Assembly: GCF_928381405.1 (NCBI RefSeq)
Contig: NZ_CAKMSB010000012.1
Coordinates: 18,602-82,601, forward strand
Length of the DNA: 64,000 bases
Direction: 5' to 3'
Source of the DNA: Rothia nasisuis
GTDB taxonomy: Bacteria; Actinomycetota; Actinomycetes; Actinomycetales; Micrococcaceae
Part shown: positions 1-7,995 of the stretch, one piece after another
Numbering within the stretch: the stretch's first letter is position 1
Layout: each line of letters opens with the position of its first letter
Translations under genes and position numbers: made by a program
Notes under the pieces: model-generated
Told to the model about the DNA's origin: nothing
The model's input: the letters and a program-made list of their open reading frames with translations, nothing else
Database searches by the model: none

Positions 1-473
1 TCTGTACCCCAGAGCCTCACTCGGTGCACTGTCTCCATGAGCCTTGAACGCCAGGGGGCGCCGTGGTACACGGCGTCGTCCCCTGAGATGCCGTGCTCAC
101 TGGTAAAGAGCTTCGGTACATAGGTGGCAGGTCGGAGTAGCCTGCCTGCCTTGCGCAGATTCACCGCCACAGCACCCACCACATCAGCGTAAGCCAGGTG
201 GGTGTGCACGATAGCCGGGCGCAACTCATCGATTACCTTGTTGAGGGTGCGCAAGGACGCCACGAACCCGGCCCCGGTGCCAAAGTCGGCTTCGCGTACC
301 TCGGCACCCAGCTCCCTCAGACGGGAGGCAAGAGCTCCTGCCGGGCAGAGCACCACCAGCTGATAGCCGGGTAGCCCGGCCTCAGCAAGGTCGCTGATAT
401 GCCGGGCTACACCACCAAATTCAGGCACCGGTACACAGTGGAGGGCAACCGGCTGACCGGGGTTTACAGCCAC
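1..473 (-). CDS. Glycosyltransferase family 4 (partial, N-terminal part)
   Basis: The reading frame is open from a GTG at 473 to the window edge, so only about 157 residues are visible and the C-terminal donor-binding domain lies outside. The start region reads VALHCVPVPEFGGVARHI, and the GGVARHI segment matches the glycine-rich N-terminal loop of GT-B fold GT4 enzymes. It is followed by an alternating alpha/beta pattern and IVHTHLAYADVVGAVA, the usual 'H-x-H' strand of this family. The GTG overlaps the last codons of the upstream NeuB-like gene (stop at 464), so it is the last visible gene of the same operon and is probably translationally coupled. Acceptor and donor cannot be told. Its place beside nonulosonic-acid genes suggests surface glycan assembly. 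Confidence 0.75.
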   Translation of the reverse strand, partial: MAVNPGQPVALHCVPVPEFGGVARHISDLAEAGLPGYQLVVLCPAGALASRLRELGAEVREADFGTGAGFVASLRTLNKVIDELRPAIVHTHLAYADVVGAVAVNLRKAGRLLRPATYVPKLFTSEHGISGDDAVYHGAPWRSRLMETVHRVRLWGT

Positions 474-2707
474 TTTTCGAGCCGATCAAGAGCGGTGAAG
501 AAGCCTTCGCCGTTATTGACGTGGCCCTGCCAGATTTCGGGGATGAAGGATGAGCCCGGGGTCAGCTCACGCAGCTGCCTGCCCAGGGCCGCCCAGTCGA
601 CGTCGCCTTCACCGATCTGCACGCCTTCACCGTCCACGCCGGTACCGTCTACCAGGTGCAGGTGGATGGAGCGGGGGGCCAGCAGTTCAACCGCCTCTGA
701 GAGCGGAATCTTGAGGAAGTTGGCCGCCAGCACGGTGTGAGAGATATCTAGACAAAGGGCGGTGTTATAGGTATCCGAAAAATCAGCGGTGTCCCTGGGG
801 TCAAGGAAGAGGTTGTGGTACTGCTGACCGCCCATAAGCCAGGGATAGGGCGGCAGGGTCTGGGCAGCCAGACGCACACCGGAAGTGTCAAGTTTGGCTA
901 GGGCCTCGCCGATGCGCTCATACTTGTCAGCGCGGGCAGGAGGTGCGATGTGGCCGTCCTTGGTGAAACCGCCCATGGTCACGACCATGACCGGGTCGTC
1001 GTCCACGGTGAAGTAGCGGGTCAGATCGCGGGTGATGTCAATAGTGCGCTGGACTTCTGCGATAGAGCGTTCCCAGGTTTCCTGGTCGCGGGAGGCCAGG
1101 TCAACCAGAAAATCACCGGCGAAAAGGTCGGGCAGATGGGTGGTGAAGGACATCTCGAGCTTACGGTCAAAGACCTCGTCAATGTTGACTTCAAGATCCT
1201 TATAGGAGAAGTGGAACTCCAGAAAATCAGGCTTAGCGTCCTCAATGAGGGGCCTGTAGTCGTGGTAGCGCACGGGCAGGCCCCAGGGCCGGTCGAATTT
1301 AAAGTCGCGGCGGGTGACCAGGTCGTCCTTGAGGTCACCTTCGAAGAAGAAGGTGCCCGCTTCGACCGTGCGGGCCATGGTGCGGCCCAGAAGCTGGGGC
1401 AGGTAGTTGGGCTGCAGACCGCGGCCGGGTGATTTGACTTCGACGTCCGCCTCGGTGACGACCTCCCCCTTGGCTATGGTGCGGGTGGCAACCAGTGACT
1501 TGGCCAGGTTGACGCGGTTCATAAGCTCACCGGTTGAAACCTCTCGGGCGGCTGCCGTACCAATGGACTCCTCCACCTCGCGAATCTGCTGAACCATAGC
1601 CTTAAACTCGTCGGGCAGCAAGGAGACGGTGTGGTCGTTACCCTCCAGGGTCTTATCGACAGTGAAGTGCTTCTCAATAATCTTAGCGCCGCGGGCAACC
1701 GCTGCAAGCGGCACGTGGTAGCCGCGCTCGTGGCCCGAGTAGCCCACCAGGCACTGGCCAATCTCAGCCAGGCGGTCCATGTAGGCCAGGTTGACGTCCT
1801 TGAAAGGCGCAGGGTAGGTGGACTGGCACTGGAGCAGGGCGTAGGAGGCGCCCAGGGAGCGCAACAGGTTGACGGATTCGCGAATCTCTTCTTCGCGGCT
1901 CATGCCGGTGGAGACCAGCATAGGCAGGCCGCGAGAGGCCATATCGCGCAAGAGTTCGTGGTTGGTCAGGTCGGCTGAGGCCACCTTGAGGCCCTGAATA
2001 CCGTAGTCCACCAGGGCCTGAACCGAGGGGCCGTCCCAGGGGGTGCACATGATGTCCATATCGTGCTGTTTGACGTGGTCAAAGACCTCGTACATCTGGT
2101 CAACGGTGAAAGAGAAACGAGACAGCAAGTCAAGGGTGTACTGCACACCTAGATCTTCGCCGGCTGACTTTGAGCCCTTCTGGCGGTAGAGGGCGTCCAT
2201 GTCGCGCAGCTGGAACTTGACGGCGTCCGCCCCAGTGTCGACGGCCAGGTCGACCAGGCGCTTAGCAAGGTCAACGTCGCCCTGATGGTTGTTGCCAATC
2301 TCAGCGATGATGAATGCCGGTGAGTCCTCAGTGATTTCAGTGCGGCCGATACGCAGCACGTTCTGCTCGTCCATGGCGATGGCAACCAGGTGGCCGCGCT
2401 CGTCGATGAGGGGCAGGTGGCTGACTCCCTGAGCGAATTCCCCCTGCAAGTCTGCGGGTTCAGCCCCAAAAGGAGCGGTCTTCACCCCCAGATTGGCGAC
2501 ATCAAGCGCGCTGGTCTCAAGCGAAGCGGTGGGGTTAGCGATGAGCCAGCGGCGGAAGTCGCCGTCTGAGAGGGAGCCCTTGAGCACGCCAGACTCGTTG
2601 ACTAGGAAGATAATGCGCTGACCGTTAGCAGAGATTTTCTGCAGGGCGGTCAAAACCGGGTCTTCAGAGAAAACAATATAGGGGGTGATATTGCGTTCGA
2701 TAATCAT
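464..2707 (-). CDS. NeuB-type nonulosonic acid synthase fused to CBS pair and TIM-barrel domain
   Basis: This 747-residue protein has three parts. Residues 1-120 resemble a CBS-domain pair (for example GVLKGSLSDGDFRRWL). Residues 131-380 are an N-acetylneuraminate/legionaminate/pseudaminate synthase barrel that condenses phosphoenolpyruvate with an amino-hexose: AEIGNNHQGD near 135, DAVKFQLRD near 161, STGMS near 266, GYSGHERG near 322 and IEKHFTVDK near 344. A SAF (antifreeze-like) domain follows at about 400-460 (TIAKGEVVTEADV), as in standard NeuB. Residues 465-747 form an extra xylose-isomerase-like (AP-endonuclease family 2) barrel, with LDISHT and PEIW motifs. Standard NeuB is about 340-350 residues, so both ends are additions. 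It lies 4 bp downstream of the neuA-like gene in one operon. The exact nonulosonate made is unknown. Confidence 0.88.
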   Translation of the reverse strand: MIIERNITPYIVFSEDPVLTALQKISANGQRIIFLVNESGVLKGSLSDGDFRRWLIANPTASLETSALDVANLGVKTAPFGAEPADLQGEFAQGVSHLPLIDERGHLVAIAMDEQNVLRIGRTEITEDSPAFIIAEIGNNHQGDVDLAKRLVDLAVDTGADAVKFQLRDMDALYRQKGSKSAGEDLGVQYTLDLLSRFSFTVDQMYEVFDHVKQHDMDIMCTPWDGPSVQALVDYGIQGLKVASADLTNHELLRDMASRGLPMLVSTGMSREEEIRESVNLLRSLGASYALLQCQSTYPAPFKDVNLAYMDRLAEIGQCLVGYSGHERGYHVPLAAVARGAKIIEKHFTVDKTLEGNDHTVSLLPDEFKAMVQQIREVEESIGTAAAREVSTGELMNRVNLAKSLVATRTIAKGEVVTEADVEVKSPGRGLQPNYLPQLLGRTMARTVEAGTFFFEGDLKDDLVTRRDFKFDRPWGLPVRYHDYRPLIEDAKPDFLEFHFSYKDLEVNIDEVFDRKLEMSFTTHLPDLFAGDFLVDLASRDQETWERSIAEVQRTIDITRDLTRYFTVDDDPVMVVTMGGFTKDGHIAPPARADKYERIGEALAKLDTSGVRLAAQTLPPYPWLMGGQQYHNLFLDPRDTADFSDTYNTALCLDISHTVLAANFLKIPLSEAVELLAPRSIHLHLVDGTGVDGEGVQIGEGDVDWAALGRQLRELTPGSSFIPEIWQGHVNNGEGFFTALDRLEKWL

Positions 2708-2711
2708 GGAT

Positions 2712-3458
2712 TTAGTTTTCTGCGTTTTCTGCGTTTTCTGCGTTGCTAGTTTCTGCTGTGTTCATGGTCGCTAAAAGTTGGTGCTCGGCAACCGAAAAGT
2801 CAATGGGGGCATCAATATCTACGCCCTCTATCTCATCAAGCATAAAGAGCTCTATTTTACCACCCAGACGATTATGGAGCGTCTCATAGAGTTCGGTGCT
2901 AGTGATGTACAGGGAACCGTTCTCACGGTAGCGGAAGGTCTCGCGGGTCAATTCCTGGCGGCGGGGGCGGGCCGTGACCTCGTACTGAGCGGTCGGTGGC
3001 TCCGTGGCTGCCCAGATGAAGGGGCCAATGGGGATAACACCCACCATAGAGTCTGCATCTGAGGCCGCAAACTGGCTGACGGCTCGTTCTAGGGTGCCCG
3101 GCAGGCGGACGGGTGAGGTAGCCTGCAGTAGCATGACGGCATCAGGGCGGCGGCCCACCCCAGTATAAAATTCGATGGCATGCTCGACTACCGGCTCCGT
3201 GGCGGTTGTATCTTCTGCCAGGTGAGCTGGGCGCATAAAGGGCACCTCGGCCCCATACTCGCGGGCAAGCTCCGCCAGTTCTGCGTCATCGGTCGAGACC
3301 AGTACGTCCATCTGATGTTCTCGGCTCAAGGCGGCCTTGGCTGCGAGTGCCTGTTCAATCGTCCAGGCGACGAGGGGTTTGCCTGCGATAGGCTTGAGGT
3401 TTTTACGGGGGATTCCTTTGGAGCCGCCGCGAACGGGTATGACGCAGAGGATGCGCAT
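2712..3458 (-). CDS. neuA: CMP-nonulosonate (acylneuraminate) cytidylyltransferase
   Basis: The product (248 residues) activates a sialic-type sugar with CTP to give the CMP-sugar donor. It opens with IPVRGGSKGIPRKNLKPI, the classical CTP-binding loop of CMP-Neu5Ac synthetases, and continues with KPLVAWTIEQA, VSTDDAELA and LLQATSPVR, all conserved in the family. The C-terminus ends in an Asn-Ala-Glu repeat encoded by three perfect 9-bp units. The gene sits 5 bp before the fused NeuB-like gene and 5 bp after a GT-B transferase gene, so synthesis, activation and transfer appear co-expressed. No UDP-GlcNAc 2-epimerase (NeuC/LegG) is visible in the window. The family call is firm; the sugar (neuraminic, legionaminic or other) is not determined. 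Confidence 0.9.
   Translation of the reverse strand: MRILCVIPVRGGSKGIPRKNLKPIAGKPLVAWTIEQALAAKAALSREHQMDVLVSTDDAELAELAREYGAEVPFMRPAHLAEDTTATEPVVEHAIEFYTGVGRRPDAVMLLQATSPVRLPGTLERAVSQFAASDADSMVGVIPIGPFIWAATEPPTAQYEVTARPRRQELTRETFRYRENGSLYITSTELYETLHNRLGGKIELFMLDEIEGVDIDAPIDFSVAEHQLLATMNTAETSNAENAENAEN
2716..2742 (-). repeat. Three perfect 9-bp tandem repeats at the 3' end of neuA
   Basis: The plus strand carries three head-to-tail copies of TTTTCTGCG (2716-2724, 2725-2733, 2734-2742) directly before the neuA stop codon, followed by degenerate copies. On the coding strand they give a repeated Glu-Asn-Ala tail. Because the unit is a multiple of three, copy-number change would alter tail length without breaking the frame. 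Confidence 0.9.
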
Positions 3459-3463
3459 GTTTC

Positions 3464-4546
3464 TTAGTTCTCCAGTAATTGAGTAAGACGTTCAGCTATC
3501 TGCTGCGCGGGCTCCCGGTCAGGTAGCTGCGGGGCAGGGGTAGGTTCGCTCCCCCACTGGTTCATTCCATAACGTTGCCAAAACTCGGTGACCCAGGCGG
3601 GAGGGTTGGGGTGATAGACCCACGCGGGGACTCCGCGGAGGGCAGCTTCTAGCACGCCGGTTGAGAATATCGACACAACCGGGTTGTTCACCTGGTTGAG
3701 GGGTTGCTGCGAGCGATCAATCTCAATACCTAGTTTACCCATAAGGCCGTGAGTTAAGCGGGATAGTTTATCTTTCTCGCTGGGGTGGGGGCGGTAGATT
3801 GCGCCGTTGTCTCGGGTAAATTTTATGCTGGCACGCATCAAGGAGGCCCGTGGCAGCTCGGCGCCGTGCATCTGCCCTAGAAAGACAGGGGGTAACGGAG
3901 TGTCTTCTAGCTCAGTTACGGGCTTCTGTGCCGCCTCCCAGAAGAGCTGAGAACCGACCACATCGTGGGTCACGTCAGCCCGCCCTGAGATCCAGAACTC
4001 TGCGTCCTTTTGGCTGAAGGCTAGCAGGTGGGTTCCGTGAGCGAGCGGGGGCGCATAGGGGGTGTGCAGGCCGTGTTGCACGGTAACGAAGCGGGCTCCT
4101 GCGCGCTGGGCCAGACGGTAGGCCGAGGAGCCCCAGGCCATATAATGCCCCAGTGCCACTGCCAGCTTGAGGTTGGGTAGCTCTGTATTCAGTTCGCTCT
4201 CTACCAGCGTCTTGCGCGCCCACCCCTCCCCGGGCAGGTGAGCTGTAAGGTCCTCCGGCGCCCACACCGCTAGGGGGAGGTGGGCGAGATATTCGAGGGG
4301 GCGAACGAGCGAGTTCAGGGAGGTGGGCGACGTCGAATCAAGGGCCACCAGAACCTGAGGGTTCTGCCCCCGGGTGTGGAGCGCACCGGCCAGCGGTTGA
4401 ACGGTTTCGGTGTTTCTACTACCACCAGAAGCTGCCGGGAGCACATTGTGCAGCGCCTTGAGCATTTCCTTGGCTCTGCGTTCAGGCTTACTCGTCAGCT
4501 GCCATTTCTGCCAGGCTTCTAAATCTTCAGGAAATTTTAGGCCCAT
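3464..4546 (-). CDS. Putative GT-B glycosyltransferase (QHG / RPHPSE type)
   Basis: The 360-residue protein has no clear named family by eye but carries a recognisable set of landmarks: VTVQHGLHTPYAPP near 160, YRPHPSEKD near 255 and FSTGVLEAALRGVPAWVY near 295. The QHG motif, the R-P-H-P-x-E motif and a Ser/Thr-rich 'STxxLEA' motif in this order are typical of CDP-glycerol glycerophosphotransferase-like and polysialyltransferase-like GT-B enzymes. Its start overlaps the end of the upstream glycosyltransferase gene by 10 bp, and its stop lies 5 bp before neuA. That position makes it the best candidate for the enzyme using the CMP-nonulosonate as donor. This is inference; a poly(glycerol-phosphate)-type transferase is the main alternative. 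Confidence 0.6.
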   Translation of the reverse strand: MGLKFPEDLEAWQKWQLTSKPERRAKEMLKALHNVLPAASGGSRNTETVQPLAGALHTRGQNPQVLVALDSTSPTSLNSLVRPLEYLAHLPLAVWAPEDLTAHLPGEGWARKTLVESELNTELPNLKLAVALGHYMAWGSSAYRLAQRAGARFVTVQHGLHTPYAPPLAHGTHLLAFSQKDAEFWISGRADVTHDVVGSQLFWEAAQKPVTELEDTPLPPVFLGQMHGAELPRASLMRASIKFTRDNGAIYRPHPSEKDKLSRLTHGLMGKLGIEIDRSQQPLNQVNNPVVSIFSTGVLEAALRGVPAWVYHPNPPAWVTEFWQRYGMNQWGSEPTPAPQLPDREPAQQIAERLTQLLEN

Positions 4547-5544
4547 AGGGTATCCATTTTCTGTGCACGGTGAAAAAAGGTGTGTTCAGCCTGGCTGCGG
4601 GCCAGGCCGGCGGCTCGAATTGAGTTACTCCAGCTGGGGTCAGCGATAATACGCTGGCACAGCTCAATCAGCTCACCGGTGCTCTGGTAGAGCAGTACCT
4701 CAGTGCCGATATCGTAGAATTCTTCAACGTCTGGGCGGTCAATGAGCTGTAGGCCGTTCATGCCGGGCACCTCGAAAGTGCGCATGGCAAGGCCAGCCTG
4801 CAGGCCGTGAACGTTGAGCGCACCAGCGGCGGCAGCCTGTACCCGGTAGGCATCAGCTAGCGGAATATCACGTTCAGCGGGCAGGTCAGGGCGCTTAAAC
4901 TCCCAGGTGCGCATGCGGTCAAAGGGGTGGTGTGACCAGCCCCGCCCGTAGACACGGACCGGTACACCGGCGTCCGCCAAAGCGAGCATCATCGTCTCAC
5001 GGTTCTTGTAGCGAGAGCCCACAAAGACAATCTCGGGGACGCGGGTGTTCGGGAAGTCTGCCAGGGCAGGGTCGTAGCCGTTAGCTACGAAGTGGGCGTT
5101 AATACCGGCGGCAGCGAGCTCTTCAGCCTCAGAACGGGCGTAGCTGACCACGGTAGGGAGCTGACGAAGAAATCCCCGGGTATAGCGGTGACGTTTGAGG
5201 TCGTCATAGAGCCAGAGAATATAGGGGATTTTGCGGTCTGTAACGGCCTGCCAGAAAATATCGCCCAAGGTGTCTGCTTTGATGACGATGAGCCGATCGG
5301 GGTTGACTTCTTTGAGCACCTGTAGGGCCCTGACTGTAGCCGCTCTTTCTGCCATTTTTTGCCCGTCAAAACCGACTTTGGAGGGTAACTCGTAGAGGGC
5401 TTTATTGCGAATCTTGTCTTTGACGGTGTCGAAGGCGTCATAGCGGTGCACGGTAACCTCATAGCCAAGCTCTTTAAAGCCGCTGGCAATGGAATAGCAA
5501 TAGCCGTGGAAAGCAGGGCTGATGATGAGGAGTTTTTCTACCAT
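4537..5544 (-). CDS. CgeB/YkvP-like glycosyltransferase
   Basis: The 335-residue protein looks like a GT-B enzyme of the CgeB type (glycosyltransferase group 1, Glyco_trans_1_2). The N-terminal half has ISPAFHGYCYSIASGFKELG and WLYDDLKRHRY. The C-terminal half has IVFVGSRYKNRETMM, VYGRGWSHHPF, and a donor-site stretch MRTFEVPGMNGLQLIDR followed by EVLLYQSTGELIELCQ. Length fits the family (about 320-350). Its ATG directly follows the TAA of the GT2 gene (TAAATG) with no obvious ribosome binding site, so translational coupling is likely. It probably adds a sugar to a surface polysaccharide or glycolipid; donor and acceptor cannot be read from the sequence. Confidence 0.75.
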   Translation of the reverse strand: MVEKLLIISPAFHGYCYSIASGFKELGYEVTVHRYDAFDTVKDKIRNKALYELPSKVGFDGQKMAERAATVRALQVLKEVNPDRLIVIKADTLGDIFWQAVTDRKIPYILWLYDDLKRHRYTRGFLRQLPTVVSYARSEAEELAAAGINAHFVANGYDPALADFPNTRVPEIVFVGSRYKNRETMMLALADAGVPVRVYGRGWSHHPFDRMRTWEFKRPDLPAERDIPLADAYRVQAAAAGALNVHGLQAGLAMRTFEVPGMNGLQLIDRPDVEEFYDIGTEVLLYQSTGELIELCQRIIADPSWSNSIRAAGLARSQAEHTFFHRAQKMDTLWA

Positions 5545-6462
5545 TTATCGTTTGTTTTCTGCTTTCTTGATATATGTCAGTTCTTCGCGGAGTGTCGCAA
5601 GAGGGGTAACAGCCCGGTTACAGAGCGCTCTGATGGAGTTGAAGAGGAAGTTAGCAACAGTTACAGCTCTCAACGCGGTAGCTAAATGCTTACCTTTGTT
5701 CCATTTTGCGTTATAGATAAAGCGGGAGTCGAGTACCCATTGGCGACGCTGAGCAGAAGCTCCGGATGAGCCACCTCCAACATGTTCTACAACTATATCG
5801 CCACGGAAGATCCGTTTGATACCGCGGGTAGCTAGCCGACGCTGCAGGTCGGTTTCTTCGCTGTTCATAAAGAAACGTTCGTCCATCCCCCCTACCGCGT
5901 TGAAGTCTTCACGGCGGAGCATCATGCAGGCCCCCATGAGCCAGTCAGGTTCTGCCCGGTTGCCAGTGGTGCAGGCCAAGTCGTGCCCCACCAGAGCATG
6001 CCAGAGGCGGGTAGGGCGCAGGCGGGCTGCGGGGGTGAACCATTCCCAGGCATGGTGACGGGTTCTCGGGAAGGCCCGGCCGACCCACTGTGATTCACCG
6101 TTGTGACCGGTAATCTGTGGGCTGAGCATAACTCCTCGTCCGGTTCTGCGGGTTTCTTCTTCGGCAGCTGAGAGCATATCGACGAGAAAGGTAGGCGGCA
6201 AAGTCAAATCACTGTTGAGAATCAGAACCCACAGGCCGGTTGCCGCTGCAACCCCAGAATTGACGTTGGCACCGAACCCGCCGTTGGCTTCCCGGCGCAC
6301 GAGGGCCACACCGTCTACCCGGGGGAAGGGCATGGGTGAGGCATCGTCTGAGACGATTATCTCAAGAGGCACATCGGCGCTCTGAGCTTTAATTTGCTCT
6401 ATGAGCCCTAGGGTGTCGGTGGGGTCACCATAGAAAGGGATGACGGCTGAAAGTACCGGCAT
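5545..6462 (-). CDS. Glycosyltransferase family 2
   Basis: The roughly 305-residue protein is a GT-A fold inverting transferase. It starts MPVLSAVIPFYGDP and has EIIVSDDASPMP, REANGGFGANVNSG and LILNSDLTLPP, where the last DxD-like NSD is the metal/nucleotide-binding motif. MGACMMLRREDFNAVGGMDE and FMNSEETDLQRR follow and are typical of rhamnosyl/galactofuranosyl-type GT2 proteins. I chose ATG at 6462 over an in-frame TTG at 6465 because a strong AAGGAGG lies just upstream. It is the second gene of a five-to-seven-gene minus-strand glycan operon. The acceptor is unknown. Confidence 0.85.
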   Translation of the reverse strand: MPVLSAVIPFYGDPTDTLGLIEQIKAQSADVPLEIIVSDDASPMPFPRVDGVALVRREANGGFGANVNSGVAAATGLWVLILNSDLTLPPTFLVDMLSAAEEETRRTGRGVMLSPQITGHNGESQWVGRAFPRTRHHAWEWFTPAARLRPTRLWHALVGHDLACTTGNRAEPDWLMGACMMLRREDFNAVGGMDERFFMNSEETDLQRRLATRGIKRIFRGDIVVEHVGGGSSGASAQRRQWVLDSRFIYNAKWNKGKHLATALRAVTVANFLFNSIRALCNRAVTPLATLREELTYIKKAENKR

Positions 6463-6480
6463 CAACCCTCCTTACATCAG

Positions 6481-6578
6481 GTGAGACCTCTTCAAAAGTA
6501 TTAATTCTTAGCTCCCGGGCTCTCGCTCGCTACGAACCGGTAGATGCCACGAGAAAAACCTTATGAATAAGCCTCAGC
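6481..6578. repeat. Short interspersed repeat with inverted ends (copy A)
   Basis: The left end (6481-6499, GTGAGACCTCTTCAAAAGT) and right end (6561-6578, TTATGAATAAGCCTCAGC) are imperfect inverted copies sharing the consensus TGAGGCTTATTCA seen in other intergenic regions here. The TGA stop codon of the neighbouring GT4 gene (6574-6576) is part of the right arm. There is no coding capacity, so it behaves like a MITE or REP-type element. Confidence 0.55.
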
Positions 6579-7674
6579 GTCGAACGGTATTTTTACAAAC
6601 GGTAATAACAGCATCGGCCCATACGGCCCAGGTCAGCCTGGTTTCTGCGTCCTTACGGGCCTGTACCGAAGCTACCTCGATTTCTTCGCGGCTCAGGCGC
6701 GTCAAGAGCTGTGTAGCCTCTTGAATCGTGTTCCGCTCTTCAACCAGCCATCCCGTATAACCGTCTCTAACCAGTGTAGGTATTCCACCCACCTTAGTTG
6801 AAATTACGGGTAGGCCGTGGTTGAGGGCGTCGGTGACTACTACACCGCCTGCACTCGCGTGGGTGGGCTCGAGCAGGAGGTCGTGTGATAGGTAGAGTTC
6901 TGACAGGTCAGCCCGGGGCATCTTTGGCCGGTAGGTCACTCCCGCTGGCGCTTCTGTACCGGGGGCTCCTACCACGGTCATGGTGAGGTCTGGCCTGAGG
7001 GCCCGAGCTCGGCTAAAAATTTCTAGTGCCCGGTCGCCGCCTTTGCGTTCCCAGTTGGATCCGATAAAGAGGATTGCTAGCCCGGGGCTACCTGTTGTTC
7101 TGCTACCTTGCGCGCGTGCGGCAGGGGAGATCCCGGGCCCGAAGGGAGCTACCGTTATGCGGTGGGGCGGTAGGTTGGCGTCTTCCATGAGCTTTTGAGC
7201 CGACCATTCGCTTGCCACACAGTAGTGCGCCGATTTTTTTGCTACGAGACGGTCGAGCAGCCTGCCTTGGTGTAAGGAGAGTCGCGATATTTTTTTGGTA
7301 TTGAAGTACCCCTCGATTACCGCCGAAAAGGAGGAGTCTGTTACCTGCACCAGGGGGATATTACTGGGGACCCCCAGCGATTCTTTTGACGCTGCCAGTG
7401 ATATGACGGCGTCTACCCGGTGATCCTTGATCATTGTGCGCACCTGACGGGATTTTCGGTAGGTGGTGGCGAGGGCGTCCCCCGGTAGATAGACGGTTCC
7501 TGAGCGCCCGTAGAGCCGGGTGAGTAAACGGTCAATGGCGGCGTCGTTGGTATGTGGGACGGGCAGGGGAACAATGTCTGCTCGCTCTCGCAGAGCTTGT
7601 ACCGCGGGCATGACGACCCCAGACCAGGCGGCCGGATCGTTCATGTTCCATGATGATAGGACTCCGATTTTCAT
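6574..7674 (-). CDS. Glycosyltransferase family 4
   Basis: The 366-residue GT-B protein begins MKIGVLSSWNMNDPAAWSG. The GT4 C-terminal domain shows FIGSNWERKGGDRALEIF (donor-binding Gly/Lys region), VVGAPGTEAPAGV and a terminal EPTHASAGGVVVTDALNHG with LPVISTKVGGIPTLV, matching the E-x7-E-like signature of retaining GT4 enzymes. A good GAGGAG ribosome site precedes the ATG. It is the first gene of the minus-strand glycan cluster, 317 bp from prs. Its stop codon is the first triplet of a dispersed repeat, suggesting that the original 3' end was altered by that element. Substrate unknown. Confidence 0.85.
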   Translation of the reverse strand: MKIGVLSSWNMNDPAAWSGVVMPAVQALRERADIVPLPVPHTNDAAIDRLLTRLYGRSGTVYLPGDALATTYRKSRQVRTMIKDHRVDAVISLAASKESLGVPSNIPLVQVTDSSFSAVIEGYFNTKKISRLSLHQGRLLDRLVAKKSAHYCVASEWSAQKLMEDANLPPHRITVAPFGPGISPAARAQGSRTTGSPGLAILFIGSNWERKGGDRALEIFSRARALRPDLTMTVVGAPGTEAPAGVTYRPKMPRADLSELYLSHDLLLEPTHASAGGVVVTDALNHGLPVISTKVGGIPTLVRDGYTGWLVEERNTIQEATQLLTRLSREEIEVASVQARKDAETRLTWAVWADAVITVCKNTVRR

Positions 7675-7678
7675 CTAG

Positions 7679-7995
7679 GTGACTCCTCGTTGGTAGATAC
7701 CCGGTGCGGTGGCCAGGCTACCGCTTGCTGCCTCAGTGCAAGTGTTTTTGACTGTGCCCGCTGAGGTTTATTCAAAAGTCTCTACGAAAGCTTCGGGCAC
7801 GGCAACAGTGTACTCACCCTTTTGCCTGGTTCACGGACTGGGTCGCAAGCTTGCCAGACCCAGCCAGTTCACCTTTCTGCCACCCCCCTTCCGCTATCGG
7901 ACTTGTGAATAGGCCTCAGCATAAAATATTGGGATCATACGTATCTCTTCTACACATGATCCCAACCAGTAATTTATTAAGCCTCTACAAAACGC
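7679..7995. other. 317-bp non-coding gap containing a repeat element
   Basis: Between the GT4 gene and prs I see no credible coding sequence. The stretch holds the GT4 ribosome binding site at its left edge and one 161-bp inverted-end element (7760-7920). The remaining DNA near 7921-7995 is A/T-rich and I see no clear terminator in it. Confidence 0.6.
7760..7920. repeat. MITE-like element with 19-bp imperfect terminal inverted repeats (copy B)
   Basis: The left end GCTGAGGTTTATTCAAAAG (7760-7778) and the reverse complement of the right end (7902-7920, GCTGAGGCCTATTCACAAG) match at 16 of 19 positions. The 161-bp interior has no open frame of note. It shares its ends with copies at 6481, 14209, 20174 and 41521. 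Confidence 0.6.

Noticed and set aside
950..1432. 160-codon open frame opposite the NeuB fusion
   Set aside because: It is a shadow of the strong minus-strand gene, with no ribosome site and no recognisable motif.
2716..2742. Phase-variation switch of neuA by repeat slippage
   Set aside because: The unit is 9 bp, so changes stay in frame and cannot switch the gene off.
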